Source: Candidatus Omnitrophota bacterium
Lineage (GTDB): Bacteria > Omnitrophota > Gorgyraeia > JAGLLT01
Direction of reading: 5' to 3'
DNA length: 9,173 nucleotides
Assembly: GCA_030630095.1 (NCBI GenBank)
Contig: DAOVNW010000029.1
Coordinates: 1 to 9,173 of the forward strand
Below, piece by piece: positions 1 to 5,873 of this stretch. A model generated the notes under the pieces. The model saw only the letters and a list, made by a program, of their open reading frames with translations, made no database searches and was not told the DNA's origin. Within the stretch, counting starts at the first letter, position 1; every line of letters starts with the position of its first letter. A program made the position numbers and the translations under genes.

Positions 1-1050
1 ATCTTCTTTGATACCAGCCTTTTCCGCGGGACTATCCGGAAGCACTTTAATTATAATAGCGCCAGTTTTACTTTTTAGATTAAAATACTCCGTCAAGTCC
101 TGAGTTACATCTTGTACGCTGACGCCCAGCCAGCTGTATTCAATATCTTCTCCTTTTATAAGTTTGTTCAGGATAAATTTAGCTGTATTTATGGGTATAG
201 CAAAACCTAAGCCTTGATATCCGCCGCTGGATGAGAAGATAGCCGTGTTTATACCGATGACTTCACCATTGAGGTTTACCAGGGGGCCGCCGCTGTTTCC
301 CGGGTTTATCGCGGCATCCGTCTGGATTAAGTCAATATATAGCCTGTTTCCCGCCGGATCATGAGGCAGTTGGCGGTGCAAAGCGCTGATAACTCCCGTG
401 GTAACGGTTGGCTCGGAGCTCTTTAGATAAAAGCCAAAGGGATTGCCGATAGCAACGGCCCATTGGCCGGTTTTAACCTCATCCGAGTTTCCCAATTTGG
501 CTATCGGCAGGTTCTCGGCGTTTATTTTTATAACTGCCAGGTCGCTTCTGGGGTCAGTTCCCATAATCTCCGCCTTGAATTCCCGGTTGTCGGGAAGGAT
601 TACAGTTACTTCGTCAGCGTCACCTATAACATGTTCATTAGTTAGTATGTAACCCTTTTCATCGATAATGACGCCAGAGCCAAGGCCGCTTTGTTTATAC
701 TCCCTTTCAGGCATACTCCCAAAGTGATCGCCGAAAAATTTATTAAAAAAGTCATCGTTACCAAAGGGACTCTGAAAAAAATCTCTTTGCCGCCCGACTT
801 TTTTTGTTTGTACAGTGGTAATACTCACTACAGCGGGCCCAACTTCTTCCGCGATTTTTACAAAGGAGTTTTCAATGGCTTTGAAGCCATTTATTGTATA
901 ATCGTTGCTGGTTTTTATTTCCTTCGTCTCGGCCGTAGTTTCAGGGTTAATTTTCAGATTCGCGCTCAATAAAATACCGGAAATAAACCCGATAAAAATA
1001 TATATAAAAATAAAAAAAACGCTCTTCCCGCCCTTCAACTTATTTTTCAT
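1..1050 (-). CDS. htrA: HtrA/DegP (Do family) membrane-anchored serine protease, C-terminus cut by window edge
   Basis: Periplasmic serine protease/chaperone of the HtrA/DegP family, which degrades misfolded envelope proteins. Translating the minus strand from the ATG at 1050-1048 gives 350 codons open through position 1, so the C-terminus lies outside. Residues 1-9 are lysine-rich and 10-30 form one hydrophobic segment (signal anchor or signal peptide). The trypsin-like domain spans about 55-290 with the complete triad: H140 in LTNEHVI, D170 in DPRSDLAVI and S253 in NPGNSGGPL. The flexible FFNKFFGDHFG segment (about 101-111) before the catalytic core is typical of the Do family. A PDZ domain starts near 304 (YSWLGVSVQDV) and is truncated at the edge. 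The gene starts 16 nt after the recA stop with only a purine-rich stretch (GAGAAAAGAAA) as ribosome site, so co-transcription with recA is likely. A T8 run falls in the signal-anchor codons. Family assignment is firm; the choice among degP, degQ and degS is not, because PDZ number cannot be seen. Confidence 0.93.
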   Translation of the reverse strand, partial: MKNKLKGGKSVFFIFIYIFIGFISGILLSANLKINPETTAETKEIKTSNDYTINGFKAIENSFVKIAEEVGPAVVSITTVQTKKVGRQRDFFQSPFGNDDFFNKFFGDHFGSMPEREYKQSGLGSGVIIDEKGYILTNEHVIGDADEVTVILPDNREFKAEIMGTDPRSDLAVIKINAENLPIAKLGNSDEVKTGQWAVAIGNPFGFYLKSSEPTVTTGVISALHRQLPHDPAGNRLYIDLIQTDAAINPGNSGGPLVNLNGEVIGINTAIFSSSGGYQGLGFAIPINTAKFILNKLIKGEDIEYSWLGVSVQDVTQDLTEYFNLKSKTGAIIIKVLPDSPAEKAGIKED

Positions 1051-1066
1051 TTTCTTTTCTCTTTTA

Positions 1067-2095
1067 TTATGAACTCTGCTTTTTTAGAGCCTCTTTAACC
1101 TTTTTCTCGATTTGAGTAAGAGTCTTAGGGTTTTCTTTTAAGAATTGTTTTGCTTTTTCTCTTCCCTGGCTTATTTTCTCTCCTTCATAAATATACCAGG
1201 CGCCGCTTTTTTTGATTATTTCCGCCTTTTCGGCCTCATCGATTATACTGCCTATTTGCGAGATGCCTTCGTCAAACATAATGTCAAATTCAGCTTTTCT
1301 AAAAGGAGGCGCGACTTTATTTTTTACGATTTTAGCCCTGACACGGTTGCCAATAAAGGTCTCTCCTTTTTTAATGGAGCCTATGCGCCTGAGGTCTATT
1401 CTGACTGATGAGTAAAATTTTAATGCTCTACCCCCGGGGGTTGTTTCTGGGCTACCGAACATTACCCCGATTTTTTCTCTTAGCTGATTAATAAAGGCAA
1501 CGGCTGTTCTTGATTTTGAGATGCAGGATGTAAGTTTTCTTAAGGCCTGCGACATCAGCCTGGCCTGCAGGCCGATGCGCGCATCGCCCATTTGCCCTTC
1601 AATTTCCGCTCTTGGGGTTAAGGCGGCTACTGAATCAATAACGATTAAATCTACGGCATTACTGCGCACCAGGGTTTCTGTAATTTCAAGGGCCTGTTCA
1701 CCGGTGTCAGGTTGGGAGATGAGCAGGTCATCCAGATTAACCCCAATCAGCTTGGCGTATCCCGGATCAAAGGCATGCTCAGCGTCGATAAAAGCGGCTA
1801 CCCCGCCTCGTTTTTGAACTTGGGATATAATGCTCAGGCTAAGTGTTGTTTTTCCGCTTGACTCAGGCCCGAATATCTCGACAACTCTGCCTCTGGGAAT
1901 ACCTCCCACACCTAAAGCAATATCTAATGAAAGGGCGCCGGTAGGGATGGAATCTATATCAGTCGGTGCTTGTTGCCCCATCTTCATAATAGAACCCTTG
2001 CCAAACTGCTTTTCAATCGCGGAAAGGGCCAACTCTAACGCCTTTTCCTTCTCGGTTTTAGGCGCGGCTTCTTTTTTGATTTTTGCGGTTGCCAT
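1067..2095 (-). CDS. recA: Recombinase RecA
   Basis: DNA-dependent ATPase that forms filaments on single-stranded DNA, catalyses strand exchange and activates LexA-type self-cleavage. At 342 aa it has the usual length. Visible landmarks: N-terminal helix about 15-35 (ALELALSAIEKQFGKGSIM), Walker A GPESSGKTT at 76-84, catalytic E106 in DAEHAFDP, Walker B LIVID at 150-154, loop L1 EIEGQMGD at 164-171, and loop L2 about 203-222 (INQLREKIGVMFGSPETT, then PGG). The C-terminal tail is lysine-rich (KKVKEALKKQSS), not acidic as in E. coli RecA; the acidic tail there tempers DNA binding, so this form may be regulated differently (inference). The start is set by AAAGGAG 8 nt upstream; the other nearby ATG (2100) is out of frame. 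It is divergent from cinA and followed after 16 nt by htrA. No recognisable LexA box of the E. coli, Firmicutes or alphaproteobacterial type lies upstream. Confidence 0.98.
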   Translation of the reverse strand: MATAKIKKEAAPKTEKEKALELALSAIEKQFGKGSIMKMGQQAPTDIDSIPTGALSLDIALGVGGIPRGRVVEIFGPESSGKTTLSLSIISQVQKRGGVAAFIDAEHAFDPGYAKLIGVNLDDLLISQPDTGEQALEITETLVRSNAVDLIVIDSVAALTPRAEIEGQMGDARIGLQARLMSQALRKLTSCISKSRTAVAFINQLREKIGVMFGSPETTPGGRALKFYSSVRIDLRRIGSIKKGETFIGNRVRAKIVKNKVAPPFRKAEFDIMFDEGISQIGSIIDEAEKAEIIKKSGAWYIYEGEKISQGREKAKQFLKENPKTLTQIEKKVKEALKKQSS

Positions 2096-2103
2096 ATCAT
2101 ACT

Positions 2104-2110
2104 CTCCTTT
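2104..2110 (-). promoter_or_regulatory. Ribosome binding site of recA
   Basis: AAAGGAG on the minus strand, 8 nt before the recA ATG at 2095. It is the clearest Shine-Dalgarno in the window and it decides the recA start. Confidence 0.85.
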
Positions 2111-2176
2111 ATTTAATGTGATTATAATTTATTTTAGTTGATAAACTGTTATAATACCCTATGGTTACAAAAAGTT

Positions 2177-2205
2177 ATTATACATTCTATCCCCCGCTTT
2201 GTAAA
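2177..2205 (-). promoter_or_regulatory. Sigma70-type promoter of recA
   Basis: On the minus strand, -35 TTTACA (2205-2200), 17-nt spacer, -10 TATAAT (2182-2177). The predicted start is near 2170, giving a leader of about 75 nt before recA, probably shared with htrA. The -35 is embedded in the palindrome GCTTT-GT-AAAGC (2196-2207). Prediction from sequence only. Confidence 0.7.
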
Positions 2206-2207
2206 GC
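2196..2207. promoter_or_regulatory. Small palindrome over the recA -35 box (possible operator)
   Basis: GCTTTGTAAAGC has perfect 5-bp arms around a 2-bp centre and covers the -35 hexamer of the recA promoter. Its position would suit a repressor site, but 5-bp arms are common by chance and it matches no LexA consensus I know. Confidence 0.25.
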
Positions 2208-2235
2208 AAAAATTAGAGGGATTATACGCGTCCTT

Positions 2236-2250
2236 CTTTAAACTTGACCA
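2236..2250 (+). repeat. Left copy of 15-bp inverted repeat flanking cinA-thpR
   Basis: CTTTAAACTTGACCA. The reverse complement of 3364-3378 is CTTTGAACTTGACCA, identical at 14 of 15 positions. The two copies bracket exactly the two plus-strand genes. This copy contains the -35 hexamer TTGACC of the cinA promoter. The partner is the start of the repeat array between thpR and pgpA, so this may be an isolated, degenerate half-unit of the same family. Confidence 0.6.
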
Positions 2251-2272
2251 CCAGTTTTTTTATCGCTATAAT
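2244..2272 (+). promoter_or_regulatory. Sigma70-type promoter of cinA-thpR, predicted leaderless start
   Basis: -35 TTGACC (2244-2249), 17-nt spacer, -10 TATAAT (2267-2272). Six bases separate the -10 from the A of the cinA ATG at 2279, the usual distance to the transcription start, so the message would begin at or within a base or two of the start codon. An in-frame TAG at 2273-2275 rules out an upstream start. Confidence 0.75.
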
Positions 2273-2278
2273 TAGGAT

Positions 2279-2779
2279 ATGAAAAAATTACCTTTATTTT
2301 TTCCACTTGCTAAAAAAACAGTCTCTTGCTTAATAAATGGCCGCCTGACTATATCTATTGCCGAATCCTGTACCGGAGGCGGGCTCTCAGATGCCCTGAC
2401 TGATGTTCCGGGAAGCTCTGCCTGCTTTATGGGCACGATTGTTGCCTATTCAAACGAGGCCAAAATTAAGCTGTTAGGGGTCCCTAGAAAAACAGTAGAA
2501 AAGCACGGAGCTGTAAGCAAAGAAATAGCTGCCCTTATGGCTGAAAATGTAAGAAAAAAGATTAAAAGCGATATTGGTTTAAGCGTAACCGGCATTGCCG
2601 GCCCGGGGGGCGGTACAACTAAAAAACCCGTAGGATTAGTCTATTTTGGTCTCGCCTTTAAAAATAATAAAACATACGTTAAAAAACGCCTGTTTAAAGG
2701 ATCAAGAGAGAAAATCAAAGAGCAAGCCGTCAGATACGCCCTTGAGTGGCTGTTAAATTATAATTTATATTATGAGTGA
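2279..2779 (+). CDS. pncC: CinA C-terminal-domain protein, nicotinamide-nucleotide amidase (PncC)
   Basis: Deamidates nicotinamide mononucleotide to nicotinate mononucleotide in pyridine-nucleotide salvage; this recycles NMN, including that released by NAD-dependent DNA ligase. The 166 aa correspond to the CinA C-terminal domain alone; the N-terminal MoCF-like/pyrophosphatase half of full CinA is absent. Family signatures: AESCTGG at 28-34, PGSSACF at 44-50, YSNEAK at 57-62, GAVSKE at 77-82, and TGIAGPGGGT at 104-113 followed by KPVGLV. The start is fixed: an in-frame TAG lies 6 nt upstream and no other ATG is near. The 3' end overlaps thpR by 8 nt, indicating an operon with translational coupling. 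Proximity to recA is a familiar arrangement for cinA genes, but here it is divergent from recA, not co-directional. Competence-related naming is historical; amidase activity is inferred from family. Confidence 0.93.
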   Translation: MKKLPLFFPLAKKTVSCLINGRLTISIAESCTGGGLSDALTDVPGSSACFMGTIVAYSNEAKIKLLGVPRKTVEKHGAVSKEIAALMAENVRKKIKSDIGLSVTGIAGPGGGTTKKPVGLVYFGLAFKNNKTYVKKRLFKGSREKIKEQAVRYALEWLLNYNLYYE

Positions 2780-3356
2780 TGTAGCCGATAGGAAAAAAAT
2801 AAGGTTGTTTGTTGCTGTTGTTCTTTCTCCTTCTCTTAAGAAGGCATTGAGGGGGCTTATTGGGGGTTTGCAAAGTTCTAAGTATGATGTTAAGTGGGCG
2901 GATAGTGATAAGCTGCATCTTACGTTAAAGTTTATTGGTTACATTGATGATAAAAAGGTTAAAGCGATTACCGGCAAAATAGATGCGTCCGTTGCTTTAT
3001 ATAAATCGTTTAAGATGTCCTTATTGCCTGATATTGAAGCTTTTCCTAAAAAGGAAAATCCCAGAGTTCTCTGGTTGGGTATCAAAGACGGCAATGAAAA
3101 ACTCAAAAAGCTGCAAGCGGATATGGAGAACCGCCTTGAGGGCCTTGGCATAAAAAAGGAGGAAAGAGAATTTACCCCCCACCTTACGCTGGGAAGAGTA
3201 AAATCTTCCAAAGGAAAGAAAGTATTGATAGAAAAGATTAAAAAGGCCGGACTGGATAAATGTTATAGTATGAAAGTTAATAAAGTTACTCTTTTTCAAA
3301 GTACGCTAACGCGCAAAGGGCCTATTTACAAGATACTCTATGAGGCAAAACTATAA
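2772..3356 (+). CDS. thpR: RNA 2',3'-cyclic phosphodiesterase (2'-5' RNA ligase family, LigT/2H)
   Basis: 2H phosphoesterase that opens 2',3'-cyclic phosphate ends of RNA; reversible 2'-5' ligase activity is known for homologues. The 194-aa length is normal. Both catalytic HxTx motifs are present: H49-L-T51 in KLHLTLKFIGY and H137-L-T139 in FTPHLTLGRVK. The N-terminal IRLFVAV strand (10-16) is also typical. The ATG at 2772 lies inside the last codons of cinA (8-nt overlap) and has no Shine-Dalgarno, so it probably depends on coupled translation from cinA. It ends 102 bases short of the convergent pgpA, with a repeat array between. Cellular substrate is unknown for this family in bacteria. Confidence 0.94.
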   Translation: MSDVADRKKIRLFVAVVLSPSLKKALRGLIGGLQSSKYDVKWADSDKLHLTLKFIGYIDDKKVKAITGKIDASVALYKSFKMSLLPDIEAFPKKENPRVLWLGIKDGNEKLKKLQADMENRLEGLGIKKEEREFTPHLTLGRVKSSKGKKVLIEKIKKAGLDKCYSMKVNKVTLFQSTLTRKGPIYKILYEAKL

Positions 3357-3363
3357 GAATAAA

Positions 3364-3378
3364 TGGTCAAGTTCAAAG
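3364..3378 (-). repeat. Right copy of 15-bp inverted repeat flanking cinA-thpR
   Basis: TGGTCAAGTTCAAAG, the inverted partner (14/15) of 2236-2250. It begins 7 bases after the thpR stop and runs into the first unit of the tandem repeat array. Confidence 0.6.
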
Positions 3379-3391
3379 TTAAGACTTGACC
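3365..3391 (+). other. Hairpin in the first repeat unit (weak candidate terminator)
   Basis: GGTCAAGT (3365-3372) pairs perfectly with ACTTGACC (3384-3391) around an 11-nt loop. The third unit keeps a shorter 6-bp stem (TCAAGT 3427-3432, ACTTGA 3444-3449). It lies between two convergent genes, where a bidirectional terminator is expected, but no U-run follows, so intrinsic termination is doubtful. Confidence 0.4.
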
Positions 3392-3459
3392 CCTTGTTCA
3401 CACAAAGTTAAGACTTGACCCCTTGTTCAAGTTCAAAGTTAAGACTTGACCCCTTGTTC
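3374..3459. repeat. Three-copy tandem repeat between convergent thpR and pgpA
   Basis: A 26-bp core, CAAAGTTAAGACTTGACCCC plus TTGTTC, occurs identically three times, at 3374-3399, 3403-3428 and 3434-3459, with periods of 29 and 31. Units 1 and 3 are preceded by AAGTT; unit 2 has lost part of this. The array fills nearly all of the thpR-pgpA gap, and its last base is the last base of the pgpA stop codon on the minus strand. It looks like a short palindromic intergenic repeat family of the REP type, but no transposase is present here. Confidence 0.9.
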
Positions 3460-3914
3460 TACCAGAAAATTTTTATGGCTTGTAGGATTAGGTTGGTGTA
3501 AATGGCGGCGACGAAGTCATCGCCCATAACGCCGAAGGTTGACGAGGAGTCATCGAGTTTGTTCGCCGGATAGGGTTTGGTGATGTCGAATATTCTAAAT
3601 AGTATAAAGCCGATTATTAAATATTTAAGCTCAGCGGGAATCATAAAAAAAACCAACAGGCTGGCGCTGAATTCATCTATGACAATTTTAGGCGAATCCT
3701 TTTGTTTATAAATCTCACCCGCTTTTTTTGTAATTAAGAGGCCAATGGCCGCCGTTGAAATCAGAATTATTAGATAGGTAGTAAAAAAATCCGCGATAAA
3801 CGCGTAGAGAATGGTTCCGGCGAGGGCCGCTATCGTTCCTCCCCCAAGAGGGATGTAGCCGATATGGCCGCAGCTGGCCGTATAGTCAATTATCTTTTTT
3901 TCAAAACTTTTCAT
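3459..3914 (-). CDS. pgpA: Phosphatidylglycerophosphatase A
   Basis: Membrane phosphatase that removes the phosphate of phosphatidylglycerol phosphate, the step after PgsA; pgsA lies directly upstream (2-nt gap), so the two pathway steps are adjacent. At 151 aa it is near the short end of the family. Motifs: GYIPLGGGT near residues 19-27, KIVIDEF near 76-82, FRIFDITKPYP near 107-117, and FGVMGDD near 127-133, with the acidic residues of the metal site retained. Several hydrophobic segments (about 27-60, 85-107, 135-150) fit a multi-pass protein. Departures from consensus: the usual APGTxGSL is GGGTIAAL, and the glycine after IDEF is replaced (IDEFSAS). The Shine-Dalgarno AAAGGA sits in the pgsA tail, 5 nt before the ATG. 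The TAG stop shares its final base with the downstream repeat array. Confidence 0.88.
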   Translation of the reverse strand: MKSFEKKIIDYTASCGHIGYIPLGGGTIAALAGTILYAFIADFFTTYLIILISTAAIGLLITKKAGEIYKQKDSPKIVIDEFSASLLVFFMIPAELKYLIIGFILFRIFDITKPYPANKLDDSSSTFGVMGDDFVAAIYTNLILQAIKIFW

Positions 3915-3916
3915 AA

Positions 3917-4504
3917 TTATCCTTTGTTAACTTTTTTGTATTCTTTCAGGAAACTAACTCCCGATATAATAGTGACCAAAACTACAATCAGCATAAGGTA
4001 GTCAATAGCGCGTTTCATGTTCCCTTGGCTATAATTATAGAAGGTGTTTCCGGTTGTGTAGATAAGGACAAAAAACAGTACCATAATTGCCCCCATCTGC
4101 AAAAATGTTTTTATTTTGCCCGCGTCTTTTGCCGCTATAACTCTGCCGCCGCTAAGCGCCTGTATTCTGAGAGCGGTGATGATTAATTCACGCAGTATTA
4201 TCAGGCCCACCATCCAGCCCTGAATAATTCTAAGATAACAGAAGGCGGATAAGGTTAATATGATTAGCAGTTTGTCGGCAACGGGGTCCATTATCTGCCC
4301 AAAGCGGCTTACCAGCCCCTTTTTTCTGGCCAGCGCGCCGTCAAGGTAGTCGGTAAAGGCGGCTGTCAAAAAAAGCATGAGGCCCCAATAAACGGCCTTT
4401 TGAGATTGACTGGCCGTTAAAAAAAATAGTACAAAAAAAGCCAATACTATACGCAGTAAGGTTAAAGCATTGGGAATGTTTACTAAAAGCCGTTTATCTG
4501 ACAT
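3917..4504 (-). CDS. pgsA: CDP-diacylglycerol--glycerol-3-phosphate 3-phosphatidyltransferase
   Basis: Integral membrane CDP-alcohol phosphatidyltransferase that makes phosphatidylglycerol phosphate from CDP-diacylglycerol and glycerol 3-phosphate. The complete family signature is present: D52-xx-D55-G56-xx-A59-R60-(8)-G69-xxx-D73-xxx-D77 (TDYLDGALAR, then GQIMDPVADK). N-terminal NIPNALTLLRI is typical of PgsA. I chose the ATG at 4504 (195 aa, 11-nt overlap with rimO) because the family normally starts just before the N-P-N motif. An upstream in-frame ATG at 4528 would give 203 aa and a 35-nt overlap; neither has a good Shine-Dalgarno. It is followed after 2 nt by pgpA, whose product acts on its product. 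Confidence 0.92.
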   Translation of the reverse strand: MSDKRLLVNIPNALTLLRIVLAFFVLFFLTASQSQKAVYWGLMLFLTAAFTDYLDGALARKKGLVSRFGQIMDPVADKLLIILTLSAFCYLRIIQGWMVGLIILRELIITALRIQALSGGRVIAAKDAGKIKTFLQMGAIMVLFFVLIYTTGNTFYNYSQGNMKRAIDYLMLIVVLVTIISGVSFLKEYKKVNKG

Positions 4505-5834
4505 GATCCGCGACCAAGTCATACTCATAGGTATCTTTAACCAGCACTTTGATTATCGTTCCGGGTTTTATACGCGGGTTGCCTGACTTTATGTAGACCT
4601 GCCCGTCAACATCCGGAGCATCGTATTCTGTGCGCCCTAAATACTGTTCCGGCTCACCTTCAACCTTTTTGTCTATTATCACTTTAAGGCGCTTATTTAA
4701 AAATTGGCTGTTGATTTTTTCGGAGATGTCCTGCTGGATAAGCATCAACTCCCTATATCTGGCCTCTTTTTTCTTTTCAGGCACCTGCCCCTTGTAGTTA
4801 TAAGCAGGCGTATTTTCTTCTTTTGAGTATTTAAAAACACCCAGCCTTTCAAATTTAATCTCTTTAACAAAGTCAATCAGTTCCTGAAAATTTTTGTCAG
4901 TTTCCCGCGGGAAACCCACGATAAAAGAAGTTCTTATGGCTGAACCCGGTATTCTTTGCCTAATTTTTTTAATTAGTTTAATTACATCTTTAGTTTTCTG
5001 AGGCCTGCCCATAAGCCCAAGTATTTTATTATTTATATGCTGTAAAGGCAGGTCAATGTAACGGCAGATCTTATCATATTTTTCATAGCAGGAGATGACC
5101 GTGTCATTAAAGTAGGCCGGATGCCCGTAAAGAAGCCTTAGCCATTTCATTTTACCCGCCTCGGATATCTCCTTTAAAAGGCGCGCCAAGTGAGGTTTTT
5201 TATAAATATCTACGCCGTAAGCGGTTGTATCCTGCCCTATAAGAATAATCTCTTTCACGCCCCTTGAGGTAAGATTCTCAATTTCACGCAGTATGGAGTT
5301 AATTGGCCTGGACCGCAGGCGGCCTTTTATACCCGGAATAACGCAAAAGGAGCAGCTATGGTTGCATCCTTCTGATATCTTAACATAGGCAAAATGCGGC
5401 GGTGAAAGTAGAACTCTGGGTAGTTTATCGTTATAGATAAATGACGGTTCCTTTGTTACCCAGAAGAGCTTGCGGCCTGAGAGAACCAGTTTTACCGCTT
5501 TGTGTATATCAAGGTACCGGTCAAATCCGATTATGGCGTCAACTTGCGGAATTTCTTTTTTTATAGCTTCAGGGTAGCGCTGGCAAAAACAGCCTGTAAC
5601 TATAATTTTTTTTATTTTTCCTTCTTCTTTCAGCCTGACAAGGTCAAGGAGGTATTCAATGGACTCTTCTTTAGCCTCTTTTATGAAAACACAGGTGCTT
5701 AATATGGCAACATCGCACTTGTCTATATCATAAGTAACGTTATAGTTATTGTCCTTGAGAATACCGAGGATTACCTCGGAGTCAACCAGGTTTCTGGCAC
5801 AACCCAGGCTAAGAAGGTATATTTTTTCATTCAT
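4494..5834 (-). CDS. rimO: Ribosomal protein S12 methylthiotransferase RimO (radical SAM)
   Basis: Radical-SAM enzyme that adds a methylthio group to the conserved aspartate of ribosomal protein S12. The 446 aa hold the three expected domains. The N-terminal methylthiotransferase domain has three cluster cysteines: C12 (SLGCARNLVDSE), C48 (STCVFI) and C82 (TGCFCQ). The radical SAM core has C157-xxx-C161-xx-C164 in EGCNHSCSFC and GQDTTAYG. A TRAM domain covers about 380-446. SLGCARNLVDSE and the TRAM motif DAPDVDGQV support RimO over the related tRNA enzyme MiaB. The usual NTCGFI is STCVFI here, a mild change around the second cysteine. It starts 39 nt after rodZ with no clear Shine-Dalgarno, and its end overlaps pgsA. 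Confidence 0.95.
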   Translation of the reverse strand: MNEKIYLLSLGCARNLVDSEVILGILKDNNYNVTYDIDKCDVAILSTCVFIKEAKEESIEYLLDLVRLKEEGKIKKIIVTGCFCQRYPEAIKKEIPQVDAIIGFDRYLDIHKAVKLVLSGRKLFWVTKEPSFIYNDKLPRVLLSPPHFAYVKISEGCNHSCSFCVIPGIKGRLRSRPINSILREIENLTSRGVKEIILIGQDTTAYGVDIYKKPHLARLLKEISEAGKMKWLRLLYGHPAYFNDTVISCYEKYDKICRYIDLPLQHINNKILGLMGRPQKTKDVIKLIKKIRQRIPGSAIRTSFIVGFPRETDKNFQELIDFVKEIKFERLGVFKYSKEENTPAYNYKGQVPEKKKEARYRELMLIQQDISEKINSQFLNKRLKVIIDKKVEGEPEQYLGRTEYDAPDVDGQVYIKSGNPRIKPGTIIKVLVKDTYEYDLVADHVR

Positions 5835-5873
5835 TAGTTTATAGCGTTGTCCGGCAGATTCAAAACAGCGTTT

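Noticed and set aside
443..972. Plus-strand open frames at 443-652, 463-645 and 691-972
   Set aside because: They lie opposite the HtrA catalytic domain, which is conserved on the minus strand, and have no family features.
1012..1019. A8/T8 run in the htrA signal-anchor codons as a phase-variation switch
   Set aside because: The run is short, in an AT-rich membrane-segment coding stretch, and the frame is intact; eight bases alone is not convincing.
2730..3299. Minus-strand open frames opposite cinA and thpR (2730-2918, 2939-3211, 3021-3299)
   Set aside because: They overlap well-supported genes with intact catalytic motifs and encode no recognisable protein; they are antisense shadows.
3364..3460. 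Possible CRISPR array
   Set aside because: Only three copies of the 26-bp core with 3- and 5-base gaps that resemble the repeat's own flank; no spacers and no cas genes.
5835..5873. Separate promoter for rimO in the 39-nt gap after rodZ
   Set aside because: No paired -35/-10 boxes were seen on the minus strand; simple operon read-through explains the gap.
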